Positions 1 to 9,272 of a stretch of 64,000 nucleotides of DNA are shown here, one piece after another. Source of the stretch: Verrucomicrobiales bacterium. Lineage in GTDB: Bacteria > Verrucomicrobiota > Verrucomicrobiia > Verrucomicrobiales > DEV007. Position 1 is the first letter of the stretch; the number at the start of each line of letters is the position of its first letter. The notes below the pieces were generated by a model. That model did no database searches. It was given only the letters and a program-made list of their open reading frames with translations, and had not been told where the DNA came from. Location of the stretch: NCBI GenBank assembly GCA_016795385.1, contig JAEUHI010000036.1, positions 1 through 64,000 of the forward strand, read 5' to 3'. A program made the position numbers and the translations under genes.

Positions 1-2825
1 TTCAAATCCGTCGATTCGATGAGGAAATCATCGACGAAGAGTTGCCGGCCCACGTCGATGGGAATCACCCTCGGCGGCTTCCGCAGGTAGGGCACCGGCA
101 TGGGCTCATCCGAAGCCGGATCGCGGAAGCGCGGCGGCCAGACATCGGGCAGCTCGATGCCGGTGTAGAGGTTCTCGGGCTTCGGTCCGGTCGCCTTGTT
201 CGCGAGCCTCTTCAGCTTCGCATCGGCGGAGACGGGCTTCCCGGCGAGGATGTCCTCCTCGCGGAACTTCGCGAGCAGGATCTCGGCGTCACTGTGGCGG
301 TTCCAATCATAGAGGAGGTGGATCAGTCCATCGGGCGCCTCGAAGCCGTCGGGATAGGAGACCGCGGTGCGCTCGTCGAGGAGCAGTCCGCCTTTCCAGG
401 TTTGCCCCTCATCCTCGGAAAGCCAGGCGCTCAGGTGGGTGCGCTTCTCGAGACGCTCCGCGGGTGAGCCGTTTTTCACGAGGAGAATGCGGCCCGACTT
501 CAGACGACGCAGGAAAAAGCGCGCATTGATGTTCTGCACCGTCGCGGCCTTCTTCGGCTCACTCCAGGTGCGGCCGCCGTCGCTCGAAAAGCTCTCGTGC
601 GGCTGCCCTTGCGTCCGCGCCAGCATCCAGATGCGGCCGTCCTTCAGCTCGACCATCATGTGTTCGTCGAACTCCCAATCGGGAAATTTCAGATTCCCCC
701 GCTCGGTCCAGGTCGCTCCTTCGTCGGTCGAGGCATAGACTCGCGCCGTCTTGCCGTGCCAATCCGAGACAGGCAGGAGCCAATCACCGTTGGCGAGAAC
801 GGTGGGTTTGTTGAGAGTGCAGCCTTCGGCGAAATTCACCGGATCGGTCCACTCCGGCTCGGCCGCATCGGGGTTGTCGCAGCGCATCCACCAGTTCGTG
901 ATGCGTTTTTCAGGATCGCCGAGCTGCTGGTCGAAAAAGAGCCAGAGCCGTCCCTTCGGATCGGTCCAGAGATTGCCGACGAGGGCTCCGCTGATTCTCT
1001 GCGAGGCCTCGGTGCGCGCGCCGACGGCGAGACGCGGCTTCGACCAGGACTCGCCGCCGTCATCGCTCGTCGCGAGCAGGAAATAGCCGTCCGCCTTGTC
1101 GCCCGTGCCCGTCCAGCAGCCCCAGATGCGGCCTTTTGGGGTGCGGTCCATGCCGATGATCATCGCGCCGGGGCGCGCGTTGTCCTGGAACTCCGCGCCC
1201 GGATCCGCGATCACGACCGGCGCGTAGGGATCCTGCTCCTTCACCTCCGTCCCCTCGCCCATGACGAGGAAGACCAGCTTCCTGAAGCGCAGCTTTTCTC
1301 CCTTCCCGACCTGCTTTTGGTAAAGACTGACCCGATTGATCTCGCCGGGGAAAAATTGGGTTTCGGGCACGTCCACCTTGGTGAAACCGGCCTTCACGAG
1401 CGCGTCTTCCTGGCTCGCGGCCTTCGGCCGCTTCGTCGGGGTGAGCGCGTAGAGCAGGCCCGGCTTCGTCACCGTCACCTCGGTGCGCTCGATGCTGGTG
1501 CGGAGAAAGGGTTTGCCCATCAGCGCCTCGGGCGCTTCCTCCAAGGTGTAGTCGCGGTCGGTGAAGAGTTTCACGCCGGTCGTCAGATCCGCCTTCTCGA
1601 CGGGCGGCAGGGGGATCGGTTTCCGTGTCTTGCCCTCCTGCGAAGCGAACTCGCCGAGCTTCTCGAGTTTCCCAAACACGATGCGCTCCTTGCGGCTCGC
1701 CGAGGTGTCGCCCTGCGTCGCGCAGAGCCAGATCACGCCCTCGTGCTCGCGGAAGGTCGGGTATTGGAAGGACTTCGTCGATTCGAAGCGATACTTCCGC
1801 TCCCAGGTCTGGCCGTCGCGTGAAATGTCGACGTTGAAGACGCTGCGGCTCACGCCGTGGATGCGCGTGGCCTCCTGCCAGCCGAGGTAATAGAGATCGC
1901 CGAACTTGTCGAAGGTCGGCTTCGAGTTCCCCCCGTTCTGAACAAAGGGCATCTCGCGTCCTTCCGTCCAGGTGCGGCCATCCGCACTCGTGGTGAAATG
2001 GCAGTTCCCCGCGTCGTTGCGGCAGATCGCCATCCAGGTGCCGTCGGGGAGCCGGTTCACCGCCGACTCGCTGAGCTGCTGCGACTGCGGTTCGTTGTAG
2101 TGGCCGAGGATCTCGAAGGTGGCGAGGTCGTCATGTACCAGGGCCAGGGCGTTCTGTTTGCCGCTGAAGTTGTTGATCGCGACATGGAGCTTCCCGTCAA
2201 AACGCTTGAAGGAATCGAAGAGGAAAAAGGACGAGTCCACCGCCGGTTTCGCGAAGCCCTGCGCCGCCGCATCGGCATGGAAATGCTGTGGCTGGAAATC
2301 GAAGGTGCCCGCCGCCGTCTTCAGCTTCGCCCGATGGATCGTGGGGGCGAAGGCGCCCGAGGAGAGATCAAAATCGCGATACCACAGCTGCGACTGCCTT
2401 TTCCCGGGATCTTCGCTTGTGAAATAGCAGCGCAGCGTCTTCGCATCCTTTTGCAGAATGCGCGGCACGAAGCAGGCCCCGACGGGGAGCGTTTCGTTTT
2501 CGAAGACCTGTTCGCCCCGCGCGATTGGGATGACGTCTTCCAACTGAAGAGGGTTCAATCGGACAATCGACAGGGTTGCGTAGATCTCCGGCCAGCCTGC
2601 CGATTCGCCCGCGCGGACGTCGTTGACTTCAGCGACGAGGTAGGCCCGGTCTCCGACGATGACCATCTCCGCGTCGTGCGCGCCCTTCACCTGCGGGGCG
2701 GTGACGGTGATGAGCTTTTCAATCACGAGGTCGCCGGCGAGCGCGGGATCCCATCCGGCGGGAACGACGGGTTCGGCGAAGGCCGGTGTGGCGAGGGCGA
2801 GAAGGGTTCCAAGCAAGGCTTTCAT
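1..2825 (-). CDS. Secreted sialidase-like (BNR/Asp-box) protein, 3' end cut by window edge
   Basis: About 941 codons are visible from an ATG at 2825 (minus); the frame stays open to base 1. The N-terminus MKALLGTLLALATPAFA is a signal peptide, so the protein is exported. At least six Asp-box motifs of the sialidase propeller can be read: SADGRTW, SRDGQTW, SDDGGESW, STDEGATW, SSDGGRTW and SEDEGQTW. The family hydrolyses terminal sialic acids or binds other sugars; catalytic residues were not mapped, so the substrate is open. The last visible residues, LFVDDFLIEST, look like the start of a second five-bladed glycosidase-like domain common in Planctomycetes and Verrucomicrobia, suggesting a fusion. 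It lies 97 bp downstream of the STAND gene on the same strand and probably has its own promoter. Confidence 0.8.
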   Translation of the reverse strand, partial: MKALLGTLLALATPAFAEPVVPAGWDPALAGDLVIEKLITVTAPQVKGAHDAEMVIVGDRAYLVAEVNDVRAGESAGWPEIYATLSIVRLNPLQLEDVIPIARGEQVFENETLPVGACFVPRILQKDAKTLRCYFTSEDPGKRQSQLWYRDFDLSSGAFAPTIHRAKLKTAAGTFDFQPQHFHADAAAQGFAKPAVDSSFFLFDSFKRFDGKLHVAINNFSGKQNALALVHDDLATFEILGHYNEPQSQQLSESAVNRLPDGTWMAICRNDAGNCHFTTSADGRTWTEGREMPFVQNGGNSKPTFDKFGDLYYLGWQEATRIHGVSRSVFNVDISRDGQTWERKYRFESTKSFQYPTFREHEGVIWLCATQGDTSASRKERIVFGKLEKLGEFASQEGKTRKPIPLPPVEKADLTTGVKLFTDRDYTLEEAPEALMGKPFLRTSIERTEVTVTKPGLLYALTPTKRPKAASQEDALVKAGFTKVDVPETQFFPGEINRVSLYQKQVGKGEKLRFRKLVFLVMGEGTEVKEQDPYAPVVIADPGAEFQDNARPGAMIIGMDRTPKGRIWGCWTGTGDKADGYFLLATSDDGGESWSKPRLAVGARTEASQRISGALVGNLWTDPKGRLWLFFDQQLGDPEKRITNWWMRCDNPDAAEPEWTDPVNFAEGCTLNKPTVLANGDWLLPVSDWHGKTARVYASTDEGATWTERGNLKFPDWEFDEHMMVELKDGRIWMLARTQGQPHESFSSDGGRTWSEPKKAATVQNINARFFLRRLKSGRILLVKNGSPAERLEKRTHLSAWLSEDEGQTWKGGLLLDERTAVSYPDGFEAPDGLIHLLYDWNRHSDAEILLAKFREEDILAGKPVSADAKLKRLANKATGPKPENLYTGIELPDVWPPRFRDPASDEPMPVPYLRKPPRVIPIDVGRQLFVDDFLIESTDL

Positions 2826-2922
2826 ACGGGAGGCGGCAGCATAGCCGCTGCGTCGTCCCGACGGGAAGGGCGGAAGTCGTGAAAGATTGTGTTATGATAA
2901 CGCGACGAGCTCGGTTCCCCCC

Positions 2923-5900
2923 TCACTTCCGCCCCCGCAGTTCAACCAATTCCCGACGGTTGCGGTCAATCTGGTCCCGTTCAAACGCGACTGCTGCGGC
3001 GTAAAGGGGGCCAAGTTCCGGGTCCCCGGAATAGCGATGGGCAAGACGCTCGGCGGATTCCAGAATTCCCCGCCATTCCGCGTCAGGTTCGCCATGCGTG
3101 GAAATTCGACATCCGGAGAGAAGCGAGAGCCGACTGAACGTTTCGGCATGGAATTCTTCACCTGCCACGCTTCGGGATTTCAACAGGAATGCTCTGGCCG
3201 CTTCGGGATTTTGCAGTAGGAACGGCCATCCGGATTGATTCTTCGAAAAGTCGATCAGCGTTTTCAATTGCTCCCGGGTCGACGCCAACTCGATCCAGTC
3301 GAGAATTCGATCGGTTGGGGCATCAGTTCTCATCAAGAGAGCCCGCAAAAGTTTCTCCTCGGAGACGCTTAGCGGAGGCCCGTTCAAAAGTCTTGCTCCT
3401 GCCGTTTCGAAGAGCCCGGCCACTTGTTCGTTGTTCAAGATGCCGTCAAAAGGATAGCCCTCTACGCCAAGGGGAACCGCGGCGTATTCCGAATCCTCGC
3501 TTTCACCTTCGACGGCACAGCGACTCCAAAAAAAGCAGTACACCTCGCCAGGAAAATGCTCGGAAACACCCCGCAAGGCATGGTCGAAACCATGGGAGTC
3601 TATCCTCATCGTTGAGGTGCAGAAGCCGAGTATCTTTTCAATCACCCGTGCCTCCGGAAAACTCCCTCCGTGTCGCAACAAGTCGGAACATCGTCTCACC
3701 AGCAATTCCCGAAGCTCGTCGCTCCCGGGATCGGCAAGCTGAGCGATCAATTCCCAGTCCCGCGAGGTGGGAGCGATGTCGTTCACCCAGAGGAAATGCA
3801 TCACGGCACGGAAGATCCGTTCGTCGGCATTGGCTGCCGCTGAAAAAATGAGCTCCCAGGCTTCGGCAGGCAGCGCTCCTTTTCCTTCAAATCGGCGCAT
3901 CCAACCCAGACTTTCTATCGCACCGGCGATCAGACCCGTCTCACCGCTTCCGATCGCTTCGCGGCACAGGCGGACATGCTGCCCGGGATCGGATTTTGTC
4001 GCGTTTCCGATCAGGCAGCGCACCCAATCTCCGGAATCGGGTGTGCGCTTGTGAATGAGGCGATTGGCCATTTCGAGGGCCATTCCGGGATAACGTTCGG
4101 AAAGATCGTTCAGAATCGGGGCGGGATTCGGTGAAAAGCCGTGGTCAAGGGCGTGCTGTTGATGGCGGCGCATTTCCTCCGCCAACTCACCGGGATGCGG
4201 AAATTTGAGAACCAGTTCGTCCACCACCGAGGTCACCAAAGCGCTCCACCGCTCTTTTACCCGCTCATACCATCCCTCCGTGTTCATATCCTCGTCGAAT
4301 TCGTCGTGATCGTAGCTCAGGGAGACCCTCGCCAGGCGAAGCTCGAAAGAGTCCGGTATCTCGTCCAAAACCGCCTTGGCGGATTTTTTGAAGCCAGCCG
4401 ATTTCGAAAACCTGACTTCGTGGGACAAGATCCGGCGGATTCGGAAGAGTAACAGTGGATCGTCCCAAGTCCTGAGGATGTGAGAGAGGAGACCGAGAGC
4501 CTTCTCCCGTTCCGCGTCCCATTCTTTCGTTTGCTTCGCCGAAGGCTTTCCATCATAAGGAATCCACAACGGCCTTATTGCCTTTTCGAGGACGGACACC
4601 ACTCCGAAGGCGAGCGGCAACTCACGTCTCTCCAGAACCTCGCGACAGAGGGAAAGAACCTCGGTCCGGAACGGCGCTGTCTTGGCGATGGACAACAAAT
4701 GCGCCCTCAAATGCATTACATCGCCGCTCATCCAATTCTCTTCCGAGACAACACTGAAAAAGGGCTTGAGCAAGGTGGAGAAGAGAAAGCTTTGACTGTT
4801 CCGGTTCCCGGCGAGTGATCCGTCCAGCACCTTCCTATTGACCCAGGCGAAGGCGGCTTCGACGATTTTCAACGATTTCCAATATTCGAACCGGGAGACT
4901 TCGCTCATCACCAGTATGGGATGCGAGTTTTCACGGGAGGTTTGCGTCGGGAGTTCCAGATCCTTGCCCAGTTTCCAAAGGAGATCAAAACAGCGGCCGG
5001 TGAATTGCGGATGGGAATTGGCGAGCGGCTTTAAGAGGTGCGGAATGCCGCCAACGACCTCGACATGCGTGTCAAACTCCCGCATCCAGAAGCGGATCGA
5101 AGCGTCCGATTCCGGAGCCTTCGTCATTTCCATCGCCAACTCCGCCAGTTGGATCGTCCGCTCCGGCTGGAAATGGGCGATATCGGCCCATTGGTCCAGC
5201 TGCCTCCGTCTCTCATAAAAGGAGGAGTTCCGGAATCGCGCTTCGAACCACTCCCACACCGGTCCCATGAGGCTGTCGTTTGATGGCAGACGACGCGATG
5301 CCTGCCATTCCGCCTCCGCGAGATGCCGGATGATCCTGGGAAAGTCTCCCGGGTCGAAATTCTGGATCACCCGTGTGGCAAAAGTCTTGTCGCGTCCCTT
5401 CGAATCGTAACAGGCGCTGAAGGCGAGATGATCGGAAAGAAGATCAGGGACGATGCGATATCCGGATTCGGTTTCGTAGAGGAGCCCGGCCTGATCAAAG
5501 GCCTCTGCCAGATCTGTAACGCCGTCCGGTGGGAGGGCGATGCCGCTGAACGTAGACACCCGGTCAAGAACCGAGCCCTCAATCTTTATCGGCCCTAGCA
5601 AGGCCAACAACTTCGCGAAGGTCCGAACCGTATCTTCACCAAACCGCGGAAAGAGCGGTTCAATATCGCTCTCGAAACCAAGAGTGAGAACACGATCGCG
5701 AAACTCGGGGGTGTCCAGAAGATCCGTCTTTGCCAGGACTCCGGATGCCAGAAGTTCCGCTCCCATCACGGCCAGCAAAGGACTGTCTAAGGCCAGTTTG
5801 GCGAAAAAAAGCGAAGTTCTTGGATCTTGCTTTCCGATCAGGATGCTCTCTGCCAGCTTACTTGCCTCGTTGGGCGATAACTCCCGCATCGGCGGCCATT

Positions 5901-6888
5901 CCTCGATGGCCCGTGCATCATAACCGGCGTTGCCCAATTCCCCCCGAATCTGATTGGTCGGCCCCGGGCGCAGGGAAAAAACGATCTTCACATCGTCCCT
6001 TCTGCCGATCACGGGAAAGAGGGCTCGACGCACTTCGCCGAGCCGGTGGGCGTCATCCAGAACCAATAAAAGGGGTTTCGGTGCAGCATCGATGGCTTTC
6101 GCATAACCACTCGAATCCGTCGCCTCGTCAGAGACGAAGTAGAGCGTCCTCCCCGGATGTTTTCCCTTGAAGGTGCGGCTGAACTCGAGCAGCAGCCGGC
6201 TCTTTCCCAATCCAGCCCGCCCGGGGAGAAGCAGGACTTCATGAGTCTTCGACTTCACGAAGGTGTGAAGGCCCCGCAGTTCTTCCGATCGCCCGATCAG
6301 GCGATGGCGGTAGTGAAACGTCCGCCCCGTCCGCAGCGTCTTGCCAAAATGCGCCTCCGCGCCAATCAGAGGCAAGGATGTCGGCAGATCAAAAAACGCC
6401 TCCGCCCACCCGGGACCAAAGCAGCGGTAGAGAATCGCCGCACCTCTCAGTGGATCGACCCGGCTGAGAAACTCGGATGAAATCTTCCGGGAATCCCAAA
6501 GTTCCCAACCGGCATGTTCCGCAACCGCGCGGTGACAGTCCTCGGAAACTTCCCTGGTGATCAGAAGAAACTTTCGCTCAGCGATATAAGTGCATTTCTT
6601 GATCGCCGCTTCAGCGGCCGAACGCGTGAAAGAGGCCTTCGGATAATGCTTGCACTGGAAGACCCAGATTTCCCCGTTTTCCATCCTTGCCTCGATATCG
6701 ATCCCCTCCTGCCGGTCCCCTCTGCGCCCGTAGGGACGTGCCTCGTTGACACGAACGAAGGAGCCCCGGCCATCGGGAAGGCTCGGCTGCGACGCGAGAA
6801 AATCGCAGAAGAACCCTTCGAAGGTCGGCCATGTGAACTCCGGAGCCCCAAAGGGAAGCTCTCTCGATTTTGGTGAAACTGGTGGCAT
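2923..6888 (-). CDS. Mrr-like nuclease fused to STAND/NACHT-type ATPase (Avs-like defence protein)
   Basis: 1321 residues. The N-terminus (about 1-150) has the PD-(D/E)xK signature of Mrr restriction enzymes: EGIDIEAR around Asp64 and QCK at 78-80. A P-loop ATPase follows, with Walker A GRAGLGKS (223-230), Walker B LLLVLDD (273-279) and a sensor-like strand KIVFSLRPG. From about residue 560 the rest is long, helical and repeat-like, as in STAND sensor arms. Known antiviral STAND (Avs) proteins couple a nuclease effector, a central ATPase and a C-terminal phage-protein sensor; this protein has the same order and size. Function is inferred from architecture. It is alone apart from the divergent ATPase gene at 6931. 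Base composition looks more AT-rich than the flanking genes, compatible with transfer. Confidence 0.75.
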   Translation of the reverse strand: MPPVSPKSRELPFGAPEFTWPTFEGFFCDFLASQPSLPDGRGSFVRVNEARPYGRRGDRQEGIDIEARMENGEIWVFQCKHYPKASFTRSAAEAAIKKCTYIAERKFLLITREVSEDCHRAVAEHAGWELWDSRKISSEFLSRVDPLRGAAILYRCFGPGWAEAFFDLPTSLPLIGAEAHFGKTLRTGRTFHYRHRLIGRSEELRGLHTFVKSKTHEVLLLPGRAGLGKSRLLLEFSRTFKGKHPGRTLYFVSDEATDSSGYAKAIDAAPKPLLLVLDDAHRLGEVRRALFPVIGRRDDVKIVFSLRPGPTNQIRGELGNAGYDARAIEEWPPMRELSPNEASKLAESILIGKQDPRTSLFFAKLALDSPLLAVMGAELLASGVLAKTDLLDTPEFRDRVLTLGFESDIEPLFPRFGEDTVRTFAKLLALLGPIKIEGSVLDRVSTFSGIALPPDGVTDLAEAFDQAGLLYETESGYRIVPDLLSDHLAFSACYDSKGRDKTFATRVIQNFDPGDFPRIIRHLAEAEWQASRRLPSNDSLMGPVWEWFEARFRNSSFYERRRQLDQWADIAHFQPERTIQLAELAMEMTKAPESDASIRFWMREFDTHVEVVGGIPHLLKPLANSHPQFTGRCFDLLWKLGKDLELPTQTSRENSHPILVMSEVSRFEYWKSLKIVEAAFAWVNRKVLDGSLAGNRNSQSFLFSTLLKPFFSVVSEENWMSGDVMHLRAHLLSIAKTAPFRTEVLSLCREVLERRELPLAFGVVSVLEKAIRPLWIPYDGKPSAKQTKEWDAEREKALGLLSHILRTWDDPLLLFRIRRILSHEVRFSKSAGFKKSAKAVLDEIPDSFELRLARVSLSYDHDEFDEDMNTEGWYERVKERWSALVTSVVDELVLKFPHPGELAEEMRRHQQHALDHGFSPNPAPILNDLSERYPGMALEMANRLIHKRTPDSGDWVRCLIGNATKSDPGQHVRLCREAIGSGETGLIAGAIESLGWMRRFEGKGALPAEAWELIFSAAANADERIFRAVMHFLWVNDIAPTSRDWELIAQLADPGSDELRELLVRRCSDLLRHGGSFPEARVIEKILGFCTSTMRIDSHGFDHALRGVSEHFPGEVYCFFWSRCAVEGESEDSEYAAVPLGVEGYPFDGILNNEQVAGLFETAGARLLNGPPLSVSEEKLLRALLMRTDAPTDRILDWIELASTREQLKTLIDFSKNQSGWPFLLQNPEAARAFLLKSRSVAGEEFHAETFSRLSLLSGCRISTHGEPDAEWRGILESAERLAHRYSGDPELGPLYAAAVAFERDQIDRNRRELVELRGRK

Positions 6889-6930
6889 TTCCGAGAAAAG
6901 ATATGATTATATTCCCTATTTTTCAATCAA
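6889..6930. promoter_or_regulatory. 42-bp divergent AT-rich promoter region
   Basis: The whole gap between the STAND start (6888, minus) and the DUF4143 ATPase start (6931, plus). A perfect -10 hexamer TATAAT is read on the minus strand (6911-6906), about 18 bp before the STAND ATG. A TATATT at 6908-6913 could serve the plus-strand gene. The two -10 elements overlap, so the polymerases would compete. No convincing -35 boxes are seen. Confidence 0.4.
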
Positions 6931-8103
6931 ATGATCTCATTCGTTCCCCGAAAACACCTCGCCGAGACGATCGCGGATTCTCTGCGGAGGAATCCGGTCA
7001 CTGCCCTACTTGGCCCACGCCGGGTCGGGAAATCGACGCTCGCCCGTCTTTTTGCAGAGGATGAACGAAACCGTTTCGACCTGGAGAATCCCATCGACCT
7101 CTCCCGGCTTAGTTCGGATTCGTATGGCATCCTCTCCAACTTGAAAGGCGTCGTGGTGATCGATGAACTTCAAGAAGTCCCCGAGATCATTTCACAATTG
7201 CGCGTCATCGTCGATGACCCGATGTGCCAGAGCCGTTTCCTTGTGACGGGAAGTGCCTCCCCGCAGCTCACCGGGCAAACGTCGCAAACCCTGGCGGGGC
7301 GCATCCGGCACATCGAGATGGGCGGCTTCGACCTCAATGAGATCGAGGCCTCATCGGCGTTGAAATTATGGTTTCGCGGCTCCTTCCCGCAATCCTTCCT
7401 AGCCGCCAGTGACGAAGAATCACGCGAATGGTTGGAAGAATTCATGAAGACCTGGGTGATGCGCGATATCCCGCGCCTTGCGGAAGGTCGACTCAGCCCG
7501 CAGGTGCTCTCCCGGTTTCTCCTGATGCTCGCCCATTACCACGGTCAGGCTTGGAACCAGCGGGACGTAGCGGAATCGCTGGGCATCGACGTCAAATCGG
7601 TGCAACGCTACATCGAGGTCTTTGAAGGCGCGTATTTGATCCGCCGCCTCATGCCGCTTGAAACGAACATCGGCAAACGGATCAGAAAAGCCCATCGCTT
7701 TTACTTTCGGGACAGCGGGCTCCTCCATCGTTTGCTCCGAATCAAGACCCTCGCTGATCTCAGGACCCATGACCGGTTGGGAGCTTCCTGGGAAGGCTTC
7801 GCTTTGGAGCAAGTCGTCCGCGTCTTCGGTCTCGGCCACGAGGACTGCTTTTTCTGGCGAACCCACGCCGGCGCGGAAATTGATCTCGTCTGCCACTTGG
7901 ACGGAAAACTCACCGGTTTCGAATTCAAGGCCTCATCCAGCGCCCCGCGGGTCTCCAAGGGAACGCACGAGGCGATGAAGGACCTCAAGTTGAACCGGCT
8001 CCACGTGGTCTACCCCGGCGATCAGGATTTTATGCTCACCGAGTCCATTCGCGCTGTACCAATCACCCATTTGGTAAAGCTCTTTGACGAGATGATGCGC
8101 TGA
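6931..8103 (+). CDS. AAA ATPase with DUF4143 domain
   Basis: 390 residues. The N-terminal AAA_14-type ATPase has Walker A GPRRVGKST (28-36), Walker B VVVIDELQ (74-81) and the sensor strand LVTGSAS. The C-terminal DUF4143 part includes YFRDSGLLHRLL, GASWEGFALEQV and the nuclease-like strand EIDLVCHLDGKLTGFEFKAS, where an Asp and a Glu-x-Lys follow the pattern of PD-(D/E)xK folds. The family is widespread, usually stands alone, and has no settled role. It is divergent from the Mrr-STAND gene across 42 bp, so a functional link is possible but unproven. The next gene, a LacI regulator, starts 17 bp downstream on the same strand. Confidence 0.85.
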   Translation: MISFVPRKHLAETIADSLRRNPVTALLGPRRVGKSTLARLFAEDERNRFDLENPIDLSRLSSDSYGILSNLKGVVVIDELQEVPEIISQLRVIVDDPMCQSRFLVTGSASPQLTGQTSQTLAGRIRHIEMGGFDLNEIEASSALKLWFRGSFPQSFLAASDEESREWLEEFMKTWVMRDIPRLAEGRLSPQVLSRFLLMLAHYHGQAWNQRDVAESLGIDVKSVQRYIEVFEGAYLIRRLMPLETNIGKRIRKAHRFYFRDSGLLHRLLRIKTLADLRTHDRLGASWEGFALEQVVRVFGLGHEDCFFWRTHAGAEIDLVCHLDGKLTGFEFKASSSAPRVSKGTHEAMKDLKLNRLHVVYPGDQDFMLTESIRAVPITHLVKLFDEMMR

Positions 8104-8120
8104 AGCTTAATCCCGATTGA

Positions 8121-9158
8121 ATGCCCACTCCATCCCCCATCACCCTCCACGACCTCGCCCGCGCCGCGGGGGTCTCGGTGATGACCGTCTCGCGCGCCCT
8201 GCGCGGCGGGGCGAGGGTCGCGGCGGCGACACGGGAGCGCATCCTCGCGCTGGCGGAGTCGATGGGCTACCAACCCGACCCCGATCTCGCCCGGCTCATG
8301 CAGCGGGTGCGCTCGCGGAAAACGGTGAAATTCCGCTCCGTCATCGCCGTGATCCGCGAATGGGTGCCGGACGACGACCTGCTCAGCCCCTCTTATCAAT
8401 ACGTGCCGCTTGAACCGATCCGGGAACGTGCCCGCGGCCACGGCTACGAGGTCGAGGAATTCTGGCTCGGCCGCGACGGTCTCACCCCGAAGAAACTCGG
8501 CAAAGTCCTTCATGCGCGAGGCATCGAGGCGGTGATCGTGTCCCCGCAAAGCACCCGGCTCCTCTGCGCCGAGGTCGATTACGCGCCCTTCGCCGCCGTC
8601 GCCTTCGGTTACGCGATGCGCGAGCCGGCGCTCCACATGTGTGCCGGCAACATGACCCTCGGCATCCAGACCGCGGCGGAGGAGCTGAGCGCCCTCGGGT
8701 ATCGCCGCATCGGAGTCGCGGTGACCCAGTGGATCGTGAACCGCTCGCAGTTCGGCTACAGCGGCGGGCTCTTCCATTTCCAGCAAAGTCTCCCGGAAAC
8801 GGACCGCATTCCGCTGCTGTTGCTGCCGCACAACCGCATCGAGCGCGGTTTCGCGGCCTTTTCCCAGTGGATGAAGGAGAATGAACCGGATGTCCTCATT
8901 TCCTTCGACACCCACGTGCCGGAGTGGCTCCAGCGACTTGGACTGAAAATCCCGGAGGACATCGGCTTTGTCGTGCACGACTGGACTCCGGCGATGCGCG
9001 GCTACGCCGGAATCTACCAGCGTCGCGACCACCTTGCGGCCTCGGCGGTGGACCTGATCGTGACCCAGCTCTCCCAGCACGAGCGCGGGGTGCCCGCGGT
9101 GCCGCGGCAGATCATGATCCCGCCGCAGTGGGTTCCCGGCGCAAGTGTGCGCGGTTGA
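8121..9158 (+). CDS. LacI family transcriptional regulator
   Basis: 345 residues. An N-terminal helix-turn-helix (about 7-30, ITLHDLARAAGVSVMTVSRA) is followed by the hinge segment and a periplasmic-binding-protein-like sensor domain. Length is typical of LacI regulators. The C-terminal DHLAASAVDLIVTQL helix is standard for the family; in Verrucomicrobia such regulators usually control sugar-use genes. The effector is unknown. It starts 17 bp after the DUF4143 ATPase gene but is probably an independent unit. An AT-only palindrome lies 73 bp beyond its stop, before the next gene; whether this protein binds it is not shown by sequence. Confidence 0.9.
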   Translation: MPTPSPITLHDLARAAGVSVMTVSRALRGGARVAAATRERILALAESMGYQPDPDLARLMQRVRSRKTVKFRSVIAVIREWVPDDDLLSPSYQYVPLEPIRERARGHGYEVEEFWLGRDGLTPKKLGKVLHARGIEAVIVSPQSTRLLCAEVDYAPFAAVAFGYAMREPALHMCAGNMTLGIQTAAEELSALGYRRIGVAVTQWIVNRSQFGYSGGLFHFQQSLPETDRIPLLLLPHNRIERGFAAFSQWMKENEPDVLISFDTHVPEWLQRLGLKIPEDIGFVVHDWTPAMRGYAGIYQRRDHLAASAVDLIVTQLSQHERGVPAVPRQIMIPPQWVPGASVRG

Positions 9159-9230
9159 TCGTGACCTTCAGGCTGCCGCTTTTCCCCTTTGATCAGGAGA
9201 ACCATATGGGAAACACTTGCAAATCATTAA

Positions 9231-9254
9231 TAATTATAATAATTATTATAATTA
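9231..9254. repeat. 24-bp perfect AT-only palindrome upstream of the NlpC/P60 gene
   Basis: The two 12-bp arms are exact reverse complements and contain no G or C, in a genome of about 60-65% GC. It sits 18 bp before the ATG at 9273, where a promoter or operator would be expected. A further inverted pair, CACTTG (9214-9219) and CAAGTG (9259-9264), brackets it slightly off centre. It could be an operator, a promoter-melting region or a protein-binding site. Confidence 0.5.
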
Positions 9255-9272
9255 ACAACAAGTGCTCTCACC

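Noticed and set aside
597..1823. Plus-strand frame of 408 codons opposite the sialidase gene
   Set aside because: Arg/Leu-rich with no motif, while the minus strand gives six Asp boxes and a signal peptide.
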